From assembly GCF_038967635.1 (NCBI RefSeq), contig NZ_CP152413.1, positions 2,232,001 to 2,296,000 on the forward strand: 64,000 nt of DNA. Reading direction: 5' to 3'. Position numbers and translations under genes: made by a program. Below the pieces are notes generated by a model. The model was not told the origin of the DNA and ran no database searches. It worked only from the letters and a program-made list of their open reading frames with translations. This stretch comes from Bradyrhizobium sp. B124 (GTDB taxonomy: Bacteria > Pseudomonadota > Alphaproteobacteria > Rhizobiales > Xanthobacteraceae). Positions 16,582 to 25,116 of the stretch are shown one piece after another. Positions within the stretch are counted from its first letter, which is position 1; each line of letters opens with the position of its first letter.

Positions 16582-16675
16582 CGTCTCCACCCTGTCCGGT
16601 CAGTGCGGCACGCATGGCAACACATCGCGGCCGCGATGTCAGCTCCCATGCGATGAACGGCGGCGCGCATGTCTG

Positions 16676-17566
16676 TCACATGCGGAGCATTGGCGGTCGC
16701 GTAGCGAAGCGGCGACGCAGCCATTTTGCCGCCGGTCCGGCCGGCCGCTGCTTGTGCCAGACCACCTCGAGCGCGACGGGATGCGCGCCCTCGTCGAATT
16801 CCAGTTCGGGAACGGCCAGTTCGTCGGCAATTTGCGAGCTCGCCATGATGTGGGCCGGGATCAGCGCCCAGCCGACGCCCTGCTTGAGGATCTGCAGGAT
16901 CACCCAGTGACTCTCGACCCACCACACCTCCGCTGCGACACGGAGCCGGTGCCGCTCGGTACCTTCGTTGCGCACCGTGACCATGATCTGGCGATGCCGC
17001 TTCAGCTCCTCCCAATCCACCCGCCCATGCGCCAGCGGATGGTTCTTGCCGCAGACGAGTTGCAGCGGCACCCAGCCGATGGTCTTGAAGCCGAGTTCGG
17101 GCGGCAGATGCTCCTGCCGCCACATCACGCCGACATCGGCCTTGCCGTCGAGCACGAGGCGGCTGACGTCCTCCATGATCGGAAACAGCAGCTCCACTTC
17201 GACATGAGGAAAGCGCTTGGCGAATTCCGCAAACAGCTCGCCGACCGCGCTCTCCGGATAGAGCTCGTCGATCGCCGCCACCAGCCGCTTCTCGACATGC
17301 GCCTCGAAACTGCTGGCAACACCGATCAGATGCTCGCGACGATCGAGGATCAGTCTTGCTTCCGGCAACAGCCGCGCCCCGGCTTCGGTCAGCACCGGGT
17401 TGCGCCCGGTCCGATCGAACAGCGCAATCCCGAGGTCGATCTCCAGATTGGCGACGTGGGTGCTGACGGCCGATTGGGCTTTCTTCAGCAGCCGTGCCGC
17501 ACCGGAGAACGAGCCCTGCTCGGCCGCCGCCACGAAGGATTCGAGCTGGTCCATGGAGACGGCCAT
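16676..17566 (-). CDS. LysR family regulator divergent from a PACE efflux gene
   Basis: This 296-residue LTTR has a winged helix at residues 4-62 (LESFVAAAEQGSFSGAARLL, QSAVSTHVANLE) and a LysR substrate-binding domain from about residue 90. It contains a Trp-rich segment WWVESHWVILQILKQGVGW that probably lines the effector pocket. It starts 85 bases from a divergent PACE-family efflux gene, the same arrangement as AceR and AceI in Acinetobacter, so it is probably the activator of that pump. An alternative ATG four codons in is possible. Confidence 0.92.
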   Translation of the reverse strand: MAVSMDQLESFVAAAEQGSFSGAARLLKKAQSAVSTHVANLEIDLGIALFDRTGRNPVLTEAGARLLPEARLILDRREHLIGVASSFEAHVEKRLVAAIDELYPESAVGELFAEFAKRFPHVEVELLFPIMEDVSRLVLDGKADVGVMWRQEHLPPELGFKTIGWVPLQLVCGKNHPLAHGRVDWEELKRHRQIMVTVRNEGTERHRLRVAAEVWWVESHWVILQILKQGVGWALIPAHIMASSQIADELAVPELEFDEGAHPVALEVVWHKQRPAGPAAKWLRRRFATRPPMLRM

Positions 17567-17580
17567 CTATCTCTTTTCCA

Positions 17581-17612
17581 GATATTATCTAACTTTCTAA
17601 TCCCACAATATC
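17581..17612. promoter_or_regulatory. Interrupted dyad in LysR/PACE intergenic region
   Basis: GATATT (17581-17586) and AATATC (17607-17612) form an inverted repeat with a 20-base spacer, in AT-rich DNA unlike the surroundings. Related ATCT/AGAT half-sites flank it. The position suits binding by the divergent LysR protein and overlap with one or both promoters. Evidence is symmetry only. Confidence 0.35.
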
Positions 17613-17651
17613 AGATAGAAACCCGGTCACAACGACAGAAAGGGTTTCAAA

Positions 17652-18113
17652 ATGTCTATGCGTTCCTTCTCCGACCGGATCAGGCACGCAGTCCTGTTCG
17701 AACTGATCGGTATCGCCATCTTCACGCCGGCGGCCGCCTGGCTGTTCAATCAGCCGGTCGCCCATATGGGCGTCATCGGCGTCGTCTCGGCGACGGTGGC
17801 GACGATCTGGAACTTGCTGTTCAATCTCGGCTTCGACCACGCGCTGGTCCGCGTCACCGGCCGTGTCATCAAGACGATGCCGATCCGTGTCGCGCACGCG
17901 ATGCTGTTCGAGGCCGGCCTGATCGTGCTGCTGATCCCGTTCGTCGCCTGGTATCTCGGCGTCTCACTGTGGGCCGCGCTGATGATGGATATCTCGATCG
18001 TCGCGTTCTATCTGGTCTACGCGTTCGTCTTCAACATCGCTTACGACCGCGTGTTTCCGGTGCGCGAGCTCAGCGCGCACGGTCGCACGGCAAGCCGGGC
18101 CCTCCCGGCCTGA
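17652..18113 (+). CDS. PACE family efflux transporter
   Basis: The 153-residue inner-membrane protein consists of two bacterial transmembrane pair domains (four membrane segments). Each repeat has the family signature: R-x-x-H-A-x-x-F-E (Glu17, the proton-coupling acid of AceI) and a Trp-Asn-x-x-F-N cluster in IWNLLFNLGFDH, then HAMLFEAGLIV and VYAFVFNIAYDRVFP in the second pair. PACE proteins export biguanide and polyamine-like compounds by proton exchange. AGGGTTTCAAA precedes the start. The divergent LysR gene is the expected regulator. The physiological substrate is not known. Confidence 0.9.
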   Translation: MSMRSFSDRIRHAVLFELIGIAIFTPAAAWLFNQPVAHMGVIGVVSATVATIWNLLFNLGFDHALVRVTGRVIKTMPIRVAHAMLFEAGLIVLLIPFVAWYLGVSLWAALMMDISIVAFYLVYAFVFNIAYDRVFPVRELSAHGRTASRALPA

Positions 18114-18354
18114 TCGGCCTAGGTGCCCCGGCGCGGCGCTTCGGATCATTTGATCTGTCGCGCCGCGCCGGACCCTGACACCGCAGCAATATTCCTAATG
18201 GTAGCGACTGCGCACAAGTTCCGCTGTGCCGCGCTCATACACTGGCTTGATCCGGTTCGGGCGCGGTACGATGCTTGAAGCCGACATGCCCGTCAGAGGC
18301 TGCCAAACGGCCAACAATGCCAAAACGGCCAACAAGAAGAAGCGGAGGACTACA

Positions 18355-19578
18355 TTGACCAGCAACTCGCCCCAGCTCACCCGCCGTCATCTCATCAAGG
18401 GCACTGCTGCCACATCGGCCACGCTGCTGCTCGGCAAGCCCGCGATTGCCAAGGGCAAGACCGAGATCGTGATCGGCAACATCGACGCCTATTCGGGACC
18501 GGCTGCGGTCTATTCGTCGATCGGCCGCACGCCCGGCGGCTATTTCAAGATGATCAACGAGCAAGGCGGCATCAACGGCCGCATGATCAAGTACATCACC
18601 TATGACGACGCCTACAGCCCGGCCAAAACCGTCGAGCAGGCGCGCAAGCTGGTCGAAGGCGACGAGATCGATGTGCTGTTTGCGCCGCTCGGTGCACCGA
18701 CCAACGCGGCGATCATGAAGTACATGAACCAGAAGAAGGTCCCGCACCTCTTCATCGCCTCGGGCGCCACCAAGTTCGGCGACTACAAGAACTTCCCCTA
18801 CACGATGGGTTTCCAGCCCTGCTACCAGATCGAGGGCCGGGCCTTCGCGCAGCATGTCCTGTCGACTCAGAACGACCCCAAGATCGGCATCGTCTACCAG
18901 AACGACGATTTCGGGCGCGACGTGCTGAAGGGTTTCAAGGACGGACTTGGTGCCAAGACCTCTGCAATCGTGGCGGAGCTGTCCTATGAGACCGCGGATC
19001 CTACCATCGACAGCCAGGTGGTCCGCTGCAAATCCGCCGGCGCCAACGTGTTCATGAGCATGACCACGCCGAAATTCGCCGCGCAAGGCATCAAGAAGAT
19101 CGCCGAACTCGGCTGGCAGCCGGCGCATTACATCGGCAACAACGCTTCCTCCGCCGGCTCGACACTGAAGGCCGCAGGCTTCGACGTGTCCAAGGGGATC
19201 ATTTCCAGCGCCTATCTGAAGGATCCCGTCGATGCCGCCTGGGACAGCGATCCCGCCATCCAGAAATGGCGTGCCTTCCTCGACAAATACGATCCGGCCG
19301 CGGCCAGGAACGACATCTATGCGGTCACCGGCTATCTCACCAGCCAGATTCTGGTTCAGGTGCTCAAGCAGTGCGGCGACGACGTCTCGTCGGAAAACAT
19401 CATCAAGCAGGCGGCAAATCTCAGGGATGTCGAATCCGACATGCTGCTGCCGGGCATCAAGATCAACACCTCGCCGACCGACTATTATCCGCTCGAGCAA
19501 CTGCAACTGACGCGCTTCAGCGGCGAACGTTACGAGCCGCTGGGCCCCGTGATCGACAGCGGCATCTCGAAGGCTTGA
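18355..19578 (+). CDS. ABC-type solute-binding protein (branched-chain amino acid receptor family), Tat signal
   Basis: The 407-residue protein is a Leu/Ile/Val-type periplasmic receptor (Peripla_BP_6). The start is a TTG: GGAGGA lies five bases before it and the resulting N terminus is MTSNSPQLTRRHLIKGTAA, a proper twin-arginine signal; in-frame ATGs further up lack ribosome sites. The mature part opens with EIVIGNIDAYSGPAAVYSS and has EGDEIDVLFAPLGAPTN and GIVYQNDDFGRDVLKGF family blocks. No permease or ATPase gene is nearby, so it either borrows another transporter or acts as a sensor. Two catabolic enzyme genes follow on the same strand, which hints that its ligand is an aromatic or alpha-keto acid. 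Confidence 0.9.
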   Translation: MTSNSPQLTRRHLIKGTAATSATLLLGKPAIAKGKTEIVIGNIDAYSGPAAVYSSIGRTPGGYFKMINEQGGINGRMIKYITYDDAYSPAKTVEQARKLVEGDEIDVLFAPLGAPTNAAIMKYMNQKKVPHLFIASGATKFGDYKNFPYTMGFQPCYQIEGRAFAQHVLSTQNDPKIGIVYQNDDFGRDVLKGFKDGLGAKTSAIVAELSYETADPTIDSQVVRCKSAGANVFMSMTTPKFAAQGIKKIAELGWQPAHYIGNNASSAGSTLKAAGFDVSKGIISSAYLKDPVDAAWDSDPAIQKWRAFLDKYDPAAARNDIYAVTGYLTSQILVQVLKQCGDDVSSENIIKQAANLRDVESDMLLPGIKINTSPTDYYPLEQLQLTRFSGERYEPLGPVIDSGISKA

Positions 19579-19696
19579 TCGTCCACGGCGTTCCGCGAAA
19601 ACCAGCGCCGCATGCGCGAACCGTCTCGCAGTTGCCATCGGCCTTTCATCGGCCGATGATGCGCGAAACAGATCCGAGCCAACCGGGAGGAAGTGA

Positions 19697-21361
19697 ATGC
19701 GTGGACGCCGTGTGCTGATGGCATCCTTCGTGTCGCACGGCGTGCGTCACATCTTCGGCAATCCCGGCACGACCGAAACGCCGCTGCTCGACAGCCTGCC
19801 GGCATTCCCCCAACTCGAATACATCATGGCGCTGCATGAAGGCGTCGCCGTCAGCGCCGCCAGCTTCTATGCGCAGGCATCGGGACGCGTCACCGTTGCC
19901 AACCTGCACGTCGCGCCCGGCCTTGGCAACGGTATCGGTTCGCTCTATGGCGCGCTGAAAGCGAATTCGCCCGTGGTCGTGACGGCGGGTCAGCAGGACA
20001 CGCGTATGCGGCTCAACAATCCGCTGCTCGGCCACGACCTCGTTGCGATGGCAGCGCCCGTGACAAAGTGGAGCGTTCAGATCGAGCGCGCCGACGAGAT
20101 CGCTCCGATCGTGCGCCGCGCGTTCAAGGTGGCGACCGATGCGCCGCAAGGCCCGGTGTTCGTATCGCTCCCGATCGACGTCATGGATCAGGAGACCGCG
20201 GTCGATGCATCGACGCCGGACAATCTGTGGCGGTCGACACGCCCCGATCCGGCAGGCATCGAAGCGCTGGTCGCGCTGCTTCTGAAGTCAGGTAATCCAG
20301 CCATCATCGCCGGCGATGACGTCGCGAGATCCGGCGGCGAGCAGGCGTTGGTCGCACTTGCGGAAACGATCGGTGCGACCGTTTGGTTCGAAGGGTTGCG
20401 GCATCACGCGCCCTTCCCGACCAGCCATCCGAGCTATCGTCAGTCGCTCCCTGGCGACGCCCGGCAGGTGCGCAAGGTGCTCGGCGATACCGATCTCGTG
20501 CTGCTGATCGGCGGCCCGTTCTTCGAGGACATCTGGTTTGCGCCTGATAACCACGCTCCCCACGGCGCGTCCGTGCTCCAGATCGAAGCCTCAACCGAGC
20601 GTCTCGCGCTCAACAACCGGCTCGATGCCGGCATCGTCGGTGACATCGCCGTCAGCATCAGTGCATTGACGGAAGCGCTGCGTGCCAAGGCGAGCGCGGA
20701 CTTCAGGCAGGCTGCGCAAACCCGCAACGCAGCGCTGGCCGAACTGCAAGCGAAAGAGAAGGAAGCCTATCGCGCGCGCGTTGAGAAGAGCTGGAACCGC
20801 GAGCCGAGCTCGATGCCGCGCGTCACCGCGGAACTGCGTCGCGGGCTGCCTGACGATGTGGTCATCGTCGATGAGAGCATCACGGCGAGCCTCGATCTCG
20901 CGCGCGCCTTCGACTATCGCGGCTTCGGCGATTATTTCGGCGGACGTGGCGGCGGCATCGGCCAGGGTCTTGCCGGCGCGATCGGCGTCAAGGTCGCGAT
21001 GCCGGATCGTCCCGTTGTCGCGATCTCCGGCGACGGCTCGGCGATGTATGCGATCCAGGCGCTATGGACCGCCGCGCACCACAAGCTCGCGATCGTGTTC
21101 GTGGTGCTGGCGAACCGCGAGTACCGCATTCTCAAGCACAATGTGGACGTCTGGCGACAGAACTTCGAAGCCGGCACCCAGCATCCCTATCAGAACATGG
21201 ATATCACCGGTCCCGCGCTCGACTTCGTGCATCTCGCGGCCGGCATGGGCGTCGAGGCGGTCAGGGTCGAGAAGGCGGACGACATCGCCGGCGCAGTCGC
21301 AAAGGCTGTCGCGGCGCAGCGCCCGTACCTCGTCGAGATCGCAATCGAAGGCAAGCGCTAG
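19697..21361 (+). CDS. Thiamine diphosphate-dependent decarboxylase, benzoylformate decarboxylase-like
   Basis: The 554-residue enzyme has the three-domain ThDP architecture. Glu48 (ALHEGVAV) would activate the cofactor and His71 (ANLHVAPG) corresponds to an active-site His of benzoylformate decarboxylase; the second such His lies in FPTSHPSYR. The catalytic Ser of that enzyme is replaced by Thr (NPGTTETP). The metal-ThDP motif begins at GDGS (445-448) and ends in the Asn of VLANREY. The family includes acetolactate synthase-like and oxalyl-CoA-like members, so the substrate is open; a 2-oxo acid is likely. GGGAGGAA stands before the ATG. It lies between a binding-protein gene and an SDR gene that starts 11 bases after its stop. 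Confidence 0.85.
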   Translation: MRGRRVLMASFVSHGVRHIFGNPGTTETPLLDSLPAFPQLEYIMALHEGVAVSAASFYAQASGRVTVANLHVAPGLGNGIGSLYGALKANSPVVVTAGQQDTRMRLNNPLLGHDLVAMAAPVTKWSVQIERADEIAPIVRRAFKVATDAPQGPVFVSLPIDVMDQETAVDASTPDNLWRSTRPDPAGIEALVALLLKSGNPAIIAGDDVARSGGEQALVALAETIGATVWFEGLRHHAPFPTSHPSYRQSLPGDARQVRKVLGDTDLVLLIGGPFFEDIWFAPDNHAPHGASVLQIEASTERLALNNRLDAGIVGDIAVSISALTEALRAKASADFRQAAQTRNAALAELQAKEKEAYRARVEKSWNREPSSMPRVTAELRRGLPDDVVIVDESITASLDLARAFDYRGFGDYFGGRGGGIGQGLAGAIGVKVAMPDRPVVAISGDGSAMYAIQALWTAAHHKLAIVFVVLANREYRILKHNVDVWRQNFEAGTQHPYQNMDITGPALDFVHLAAGMGVEAVRVEKADDIAGAVAKAVAAQRPYLVEIAIEGKR

Positions 21362-21372
21362 AGGAGCTTCTG

Positions 21373-22143
21373 ATGGCAGGCATTCTGGACGGGAAGGCTG
21401 CGTTGGTGACGGGCGGCGGCTCCGGCATTGGCCGGGCAACAGCGATTGCCATGGCGCGCGAAGGCGCGCGCGTCGCGGTGTCGGATCTCTCGAAGGATGG
21501 AATCGAACAGACGGTCGCGCTCATCAACGCCGCAGGCGGCCAGTCGATCGCGATCCAGGGCGACGTCACCGACGAGGCCGATGTCGCCAACATGGTGGCA
21601 AGCACGGTGTCGGCGTTCGGGCGCATCGATTGCGCGTTCAACAATGCCGGCGTGGCCGGGCGCTCCGTCGGCCCGCCCGGCCAGCGCATCCATGAGCTCA
21701 CGCTGCCCTCGGTGGCGAAGATGTTTTCGGTGAATCTGATGGGCGTGTTCCTGTGCCTGAAATACGAGGTCGCGCAGATGCTGAGGCAGGGCGGCGGCGG
21801 CGCGATCGTCAACACCGCCTCGATCGCCGGGCTGGTCGGCCTTGCCACGTCGGCCCACTATGTCGCGACCAAGCACGGCGTCGTCGGGCTGACCAAGTCT
21901 GCTGCGATCGAATACGCCCAGGACGGCATCCGCGTAAACTGCGTCAATCCGGGATACATCAAGACGCCGATGACCAAGGAGACGATGGACGAACGTTACG
22001 ACGAGATCATCGCCAAGGTGCCCGCACGTCGCCTGGGGGTACCAGAGGAAATCGCGGAGGCCGTGGTCTGGATGTGCTCGGACAAGGCGTCCTTCATGAC
22101 AGGCGCATCGCAGGTGGTCGACGGCGGCTACAGCGCCGCCTGA
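21373..22143 (+). CDS. Short-chain dehydrogenase/reductase
   Basis: This 256-residue classical SDR has TGGGSGIG at residues 13-20, NNAG at 90-93, and the catalytic Ser150, Tyr163 and Lys167. The Asp38 region (VSDLSKDG) suggests NAD preference. GAGGAG lies seven bases before the ATG and the gap to the ThDP gene is only 11 bases, so the two are co-transcribed. A decarboxylase would yield an aldehyde, which this enzyme could oxidise or reduce; this is inference from the operon. The C terminus VVDGGYSAA is the standard SDR ending. Confidence 0.92.
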   Translation: MAGILDGKAALVTGGGSGIGRATAIAMAREGARVAVSDLSKDGIEQTVALINAAGGQSIAIQGDVTDEADVANMVASTVSAFGRIDCAFNNAGVAGRSVGPPGQRIHELTLPSVAKMFSVNLMGVFLCLKYEVAQMLRQGGGGAIVNTASIAGLVGLATSAHYVATKHGVVGLTKSAAIEYAQDGIRVNCVNPGYIKTPMTKETMDERYDEIIAKVPARRLGVPEEIAEAVVWMCSDKASFMTGASQVVDGGYSAA

Positions 22144-22178
22144 GGTGCGCTTCAGCGGGGCGCGGCGCGGCTTTCAGG

Positions 22179-23024
22179 CTATTCCTTTGGCGGCACCGTG
22201 CGCAGATAGGCGACAATGGCGTCGAGATCGGCAGCTGACATAGTGGCGTAGTAATGGAAGCCCATCGGCGGATTGAGCTTGCTGCCGTCCTTGCTGACGC
22301 CCTGCGTGATGGCACGTTTGATCTCGTCATCAGTCCAGCTGCCAATGCCTTTCGTCTTGCTGGAGCTGATGTTCCGAGAAACCGAGACGCCCCAAGGTCC
22401 ATGAAACTTGCCGCCGCCGGTGCCCATGCTGGTTGCAAATTCTCGCCCTTGCGGGCCCATCGGGGTGTGGCACTCCATACAGTGGGCAATCGTGGCAAGG
22501 TAGAATCCCTGCTGCACCTTGTCGCCCAACATCGCTTCGGTGTACGGGCCTTCACCGCCCGGGGGAACAGGATGTCCTTGTGCCATCTTGTAGACCGGCT
22601 CCGGCACCGCATTCCTGATCGGCTTGATCGTGCGCAGATAAGCGATCACCGCATCGAGATCGCGATCAGTCATGATCTCGTAGAAGCCGCTCGGCATGAT
22701 CATGGCGACCCGCGCGCCGTTGCGCTTGATGCCCTTGCGCAGCAATTGTCTGAGTTCGGCGTCGGTGTAATTGCCGATGCCGGTTTCCGTGTCTTGGGTG
22801 ATGTTCGGGGCCGTCACCTTGAACGGTGGCTCATCCCATGACGCGCCGCCGGAAAAAGCCTTGTCGCTGATCTCCCCTGACGGTCCCTTCGGAGTGTGGC
22901 AATTGCCGCAGGTCAGGATGCCATTGACGAGGTAATCACCGCGCGCGACCAATTCCGATTCTGCGCTGACCGGGCCGGTCAATAGCACGCCGACAACGAG
23001 CGCTAGCGATCCGATGCGGATCAT
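22179..23024 (-). CDS. Secreted diheme cytochrome c
   Basis: The 281-residue protein has a Sec signal peptide (MIRIGSLALVVGVLLTGPVSAE) and two covalent heme sites, CGNCH at 39-43 and CMECH at 182-186, each followed by a class I cytochrome c domain with a downstream Met ligand candidate. It resembles the c-type subunits that take electrons from periplasmic alcohol, aldehyde or isoquinoline-type dehydrogenases. It is convergent with the SDR gene, so it is not in the same transcript. No partner dehydrogenase gene is adjacent; the PQQ enzyme at about 50 kb is a distant possibility only. Confidence 0.9.
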   Translation of the reverse strand: MIRIGSLALVVGVLLTGPVSAESELVARGDYLVNGILTCGNCHTPKGPSGEISDKAFSGGASWDEPPFKVTAPNITQDTETGIGNYTDAELRQLLRKGIKRNGARVAMIMPSGFYEIMTDRDLDAVIAYLRTIKPIRNAVPEPVYKMAQGHPVPPGGEGPYTEAMLGDKVQQGFYLATIAHCMECHTPMGPQGREFATSMGTGGGKFHGPWGVSVSRNISSSKTKGIGSWTDDEIKRAITQGVSKDGSKLNPPMGFHYYATMSAADLDAIVAYLRTVPPKE

Positions 23025-23310
23025 GACGACGCCTCCAATTAATTAAGTATTGCGATAGGACTCAGATCGATTTCTGGCTTCAAAAACGTACGTCAGCGAA
23101 ATGTGCACACCGGTGTTCAACGGTGCGAAGGCCATGTGCAAAATTACGTAGCTGGCGCGCAAGAAATGCCGCGCGCGGATCGATGGTACGATCGCAGCCC
23201 TCTCTTCTACAGATCCGATTGCCGGAGGGCTGGCCAGGCAAAATCTAACAGATTTCACGCGCTTGAGAAGGCAGCATGACCATTCCGACATACGAGGCGC
23301 TGGTTATCGG

Positions 23311-23350
23311 GATCAACACCTCGCCGACCAATCGCTACTGCTCGAGAACT
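23311..23350 (+). pseudogene. Remnant of a solute-binding protein gene 3' end
   Basis: Nineteen bases starting GATCAACACC are identical to a site near the end of the binding-protein gene at about 19.46 kb, and the match continues with gaps through TACT-GCTCGAG-AACTG. In the same frame it reads INTSPTN-Y against INTSPTDYYPLEQ. No other part of such a gene is present. It looks like the scar of a duplicated or rearranged copy. Confidence 0.5.
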
Positions 23351-23423
23351 GGTGCAGGTCAGCAGGCAAACAGAAGGGCCGCGCCCCGGATGCGTGACTC
23401 ACAAGTGGCGCAACAAATTCAGT

Positions 23424-23544
23424 GTCGTCCCGGCGCGGGCCGGGACACATTACCCCAAATCTCAATTGTTGCGCGACGCTGGGGCCGCGATCCCGATCAT
23501 CACCGAATGCGGTGGTTATGGGTCCTGGCTTTCGCCAGGACGAC
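23424..23544. repeat. Second, diverged copy of the GTCCCGGC-type palindromic repeat
   Basis: The left arm GTCGTCCCGGCGCGGGCCGG and a right arm near 23521-23544 (GGTCCTGGC...GCCAGGACGAC) are imperfect complements about 75 bases apart, with GGTTATGG before the right arm exactly as in the copy at 7.4 kb. The copy lies downstream of the trmJ stop and may act as its terminator. Confidence 0.75.
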
Positions 23545-23600
23545 GTGTGGAGAGGCCCGCGATCGATCTCGACGCCATCAGACTCTCAGCCGGCGAAAGC

Positions 23601-24800
23601 TCACCGCTCCTGCTGCAAGCTCCCCTCCAGCCGCGCCAGCTCGCCGTCGAGGTCGCGCTCGACATTGGCCACCTGCATATCGACCACCCGATAGTCGCGC
23701 GCCTCGAGCCAGGCGCGGCGATTGGCGCGGTCGGCGGCGATGGCGTCGCTCTCGCCAGCGTTGACCAGCTCGATCGCGAGCCGGTGCACGAAGGAGACGA
23801 AGTCGGGGATGTGACGGCCGACCGGGGTCTGGCGCTTGAACTGGCCGGCGAAGCGGCGGTCCCGCGTCAGCGCCTGCCACAGGATCCGCTCGGCGTCGGT
23901 CGGGTTGCGGCGGAGCAGCCGGGCGAGGCCGCGCACGGTGCTGGAGTTGTCGGCGGCGGCACCGCCCCCTCCCTGCTCGGCGAGCAGCGCCCGCAGCCGG
24001 GTCGCCTGCGCGCCGTCGAGCACGCCGCCCTTGGCCGGGCCCTTGCGGCCCTCGGCGATCGCCATCACGACTCCATGGAGCGTGTGCATGTCCTGTTTGG
24101 TCGGATCCATCCGGGTGAAGATGTTGCGCAGGTTCACCAGCATGGTGTCGCGCTTCTCGGCCGGCCGCAGGAACTCGACCTTGTCGAGCTCGGCGACGAG
24201 GTTGTCGAAGAACGCCTGCATCTGGTGCTGGGAGGCCGGCTCGGACCGCTCCGGCATCGCGAACGGCAGCGCGCCCGCGGTCGAAAGCTTGAACCATTCA
24301 TACCCCATCAGCAGCACCGCCTGCGCCAGGTTGAGCGAGGCGAAGCCCGGATTGACCGGAAAGGTGATGATGCGGTTGGCGAGCGCGACTTCCTCATTGG
24401 TCAGGCCGGAGCGCTCCCGCCCGAACAGGATGCCGGCCCCGCCGCCGGAGGCGACATGGCCGACGATCTGGTTTGCCGCGCCTTCCGGCCCGACCACCGG
24501 CTTGGCCTGGTCGTGGGCGCGCGCGGTGGTCGCGAACACCAGCGTGAGATCGGCGATCGCCTGCTCGACCGTGTCGAACAGCTCGACGGAACCGATGATG
24601 TGGTCGGCGCCGGCGGCGGCGCGTTGCGCGGCGACATTCGGCCAGCCGTCACGCGGATTGACGATGCGCATCCGGGTCAGCGCGAAGTTGCCCATCGCGC
24701 GCGCGGCCATGCCGATGTTCTCGCCAAGCTGCGGCTCTACCAGGATGACGACGGGACCGGCAAGGTCGTGCCCTGCCTTGGTCTTGTCGGTGCCGGACAT
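23601..24800 (-). CDS. trmJ: tRNA (cytidine/uridine-2'-O)-methyltransferase TrmJ fused to a DUF559 domain
   Basis: The 399-residue product has two parts. Residues 15-175 are a SPOUT methyltransferase of the TrmJ type, with QLGENIGMAARAMGNF, the knot motif ILFGRERSGLTNEEV at 125-139 and FPVNPGFASLNLAQAV; this methylates ribose of position 32 in tRNA using SAM. Residues 176-250 are the TrmJ C-terminal helices. After a Gly/Ala linker, residues 289-395 form a DUF559 domain (LLRRNPTDAERILWQAL, FKRQTPVGRHIPDF), a Vsr-like nuclease fold. The nuclease-type acidic pair is incomplete: IPDF is kept, but the later motif, normally EIDG, reads ELVN. E. coli TrmJ has about 246 residues and no such tail. The gene is monocistronic. 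Confidence 0.88.
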   Translation of the reverse strand: MSGTDKTKAGHDLAGPVVILVEPQLGENIGMAARAMGNFALTRMRIVNPRDGWPNVAAQRAAAGADHIIGSVELFDTVEQAIADLTLVFATTARAHDQAKPVVGPEGAANQIVGHVASGGGAGILFGRERSGLTNEEVALANRIITFPVNPGFASLNLAQAVLLMGYEWFKLSTAGALPFAMPERSEPASQHQMQAFFDNLVAELDKVEFLRPAEKRDTMLVNLRNIFTRMDPTKQDMHTLHGVVMAIAEGRKGPAKGGVLDGAQATRLRALLAEQGGGGAAADNSSTVRGLARLLRRNPTDAERILWQALTRDRRFAGQFKRQTPVGRHIPDFVSFVHRLAIELVNAGESDAIAADRANRRAWLEARDYRVVDMQVANVERDLDGELARLEGSLQQER

Positions 24801-25116
24801 CTCACTTCACTTTCTGATTCAACATCTGAAGATTTTGAATCAGCTTCCGAAGCGGCTGATTCAAACTCTCATGCAGGGCGGCGCAACCAGCTTTGCACCG
24901 GTTTTGCGCGGGACCATTTTCTCCAAGGAGATAACAGGGTTAGCGGCGTTTGCGAATCCTCAATCGGAATCCCAATCGCACGGAGCGAAGACTGCCGCTT
25001 GCGCGCGCTTCGCCTTCGGATAGGCTATCAACCACAACCAAAGCGAAGCTGTAAAGGCACGCTTGAGACGCCGCTTGAACGGCGAGGCACTTGGGTCGAA
25101 GCACTTGGGGGGGACG
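24801..25116. other. Intergenic region with repeated TGATTCA/TGAATCA motifs
   Basis: No gene is supported in these 316 bases between divergent trmJ and hydrolase genes. Three copies of a 7-mer, TGATTCA (24815), its complement TGAATCA (24836) and TGATTCA (24857), are spaced 21 bases apart, about two helical turns. They recall the GATTCAATC core of palindromic repeats elsewhere in the window. The right half should hold the promoter of the hydrolase gene. Confidence 0.4.

Larger units (their letters stand above)
23025..23600. other. Gene-poor stretch with a gene remnant and a palindromic repeat
   Basis: I see no intact gene in these bases. The left part is relatively AT-rich and includes the promoter side of the cytochrome gene. 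It holds a short remnant of a solute-binding protein gene near 23.31 kb and a dispersed palindromic repeat near 23.42-23.54 kb, both listed separately. A short minus-strand frame in the left half has no recognisable features. Confidence 0.55.

Noticed and set aside
23276..23764. A 162-codon plus-strand frame
   Set aside because: It joins a binding-protein remnant, a palindromic repeat and antisense trmJ; no coherent protein results.
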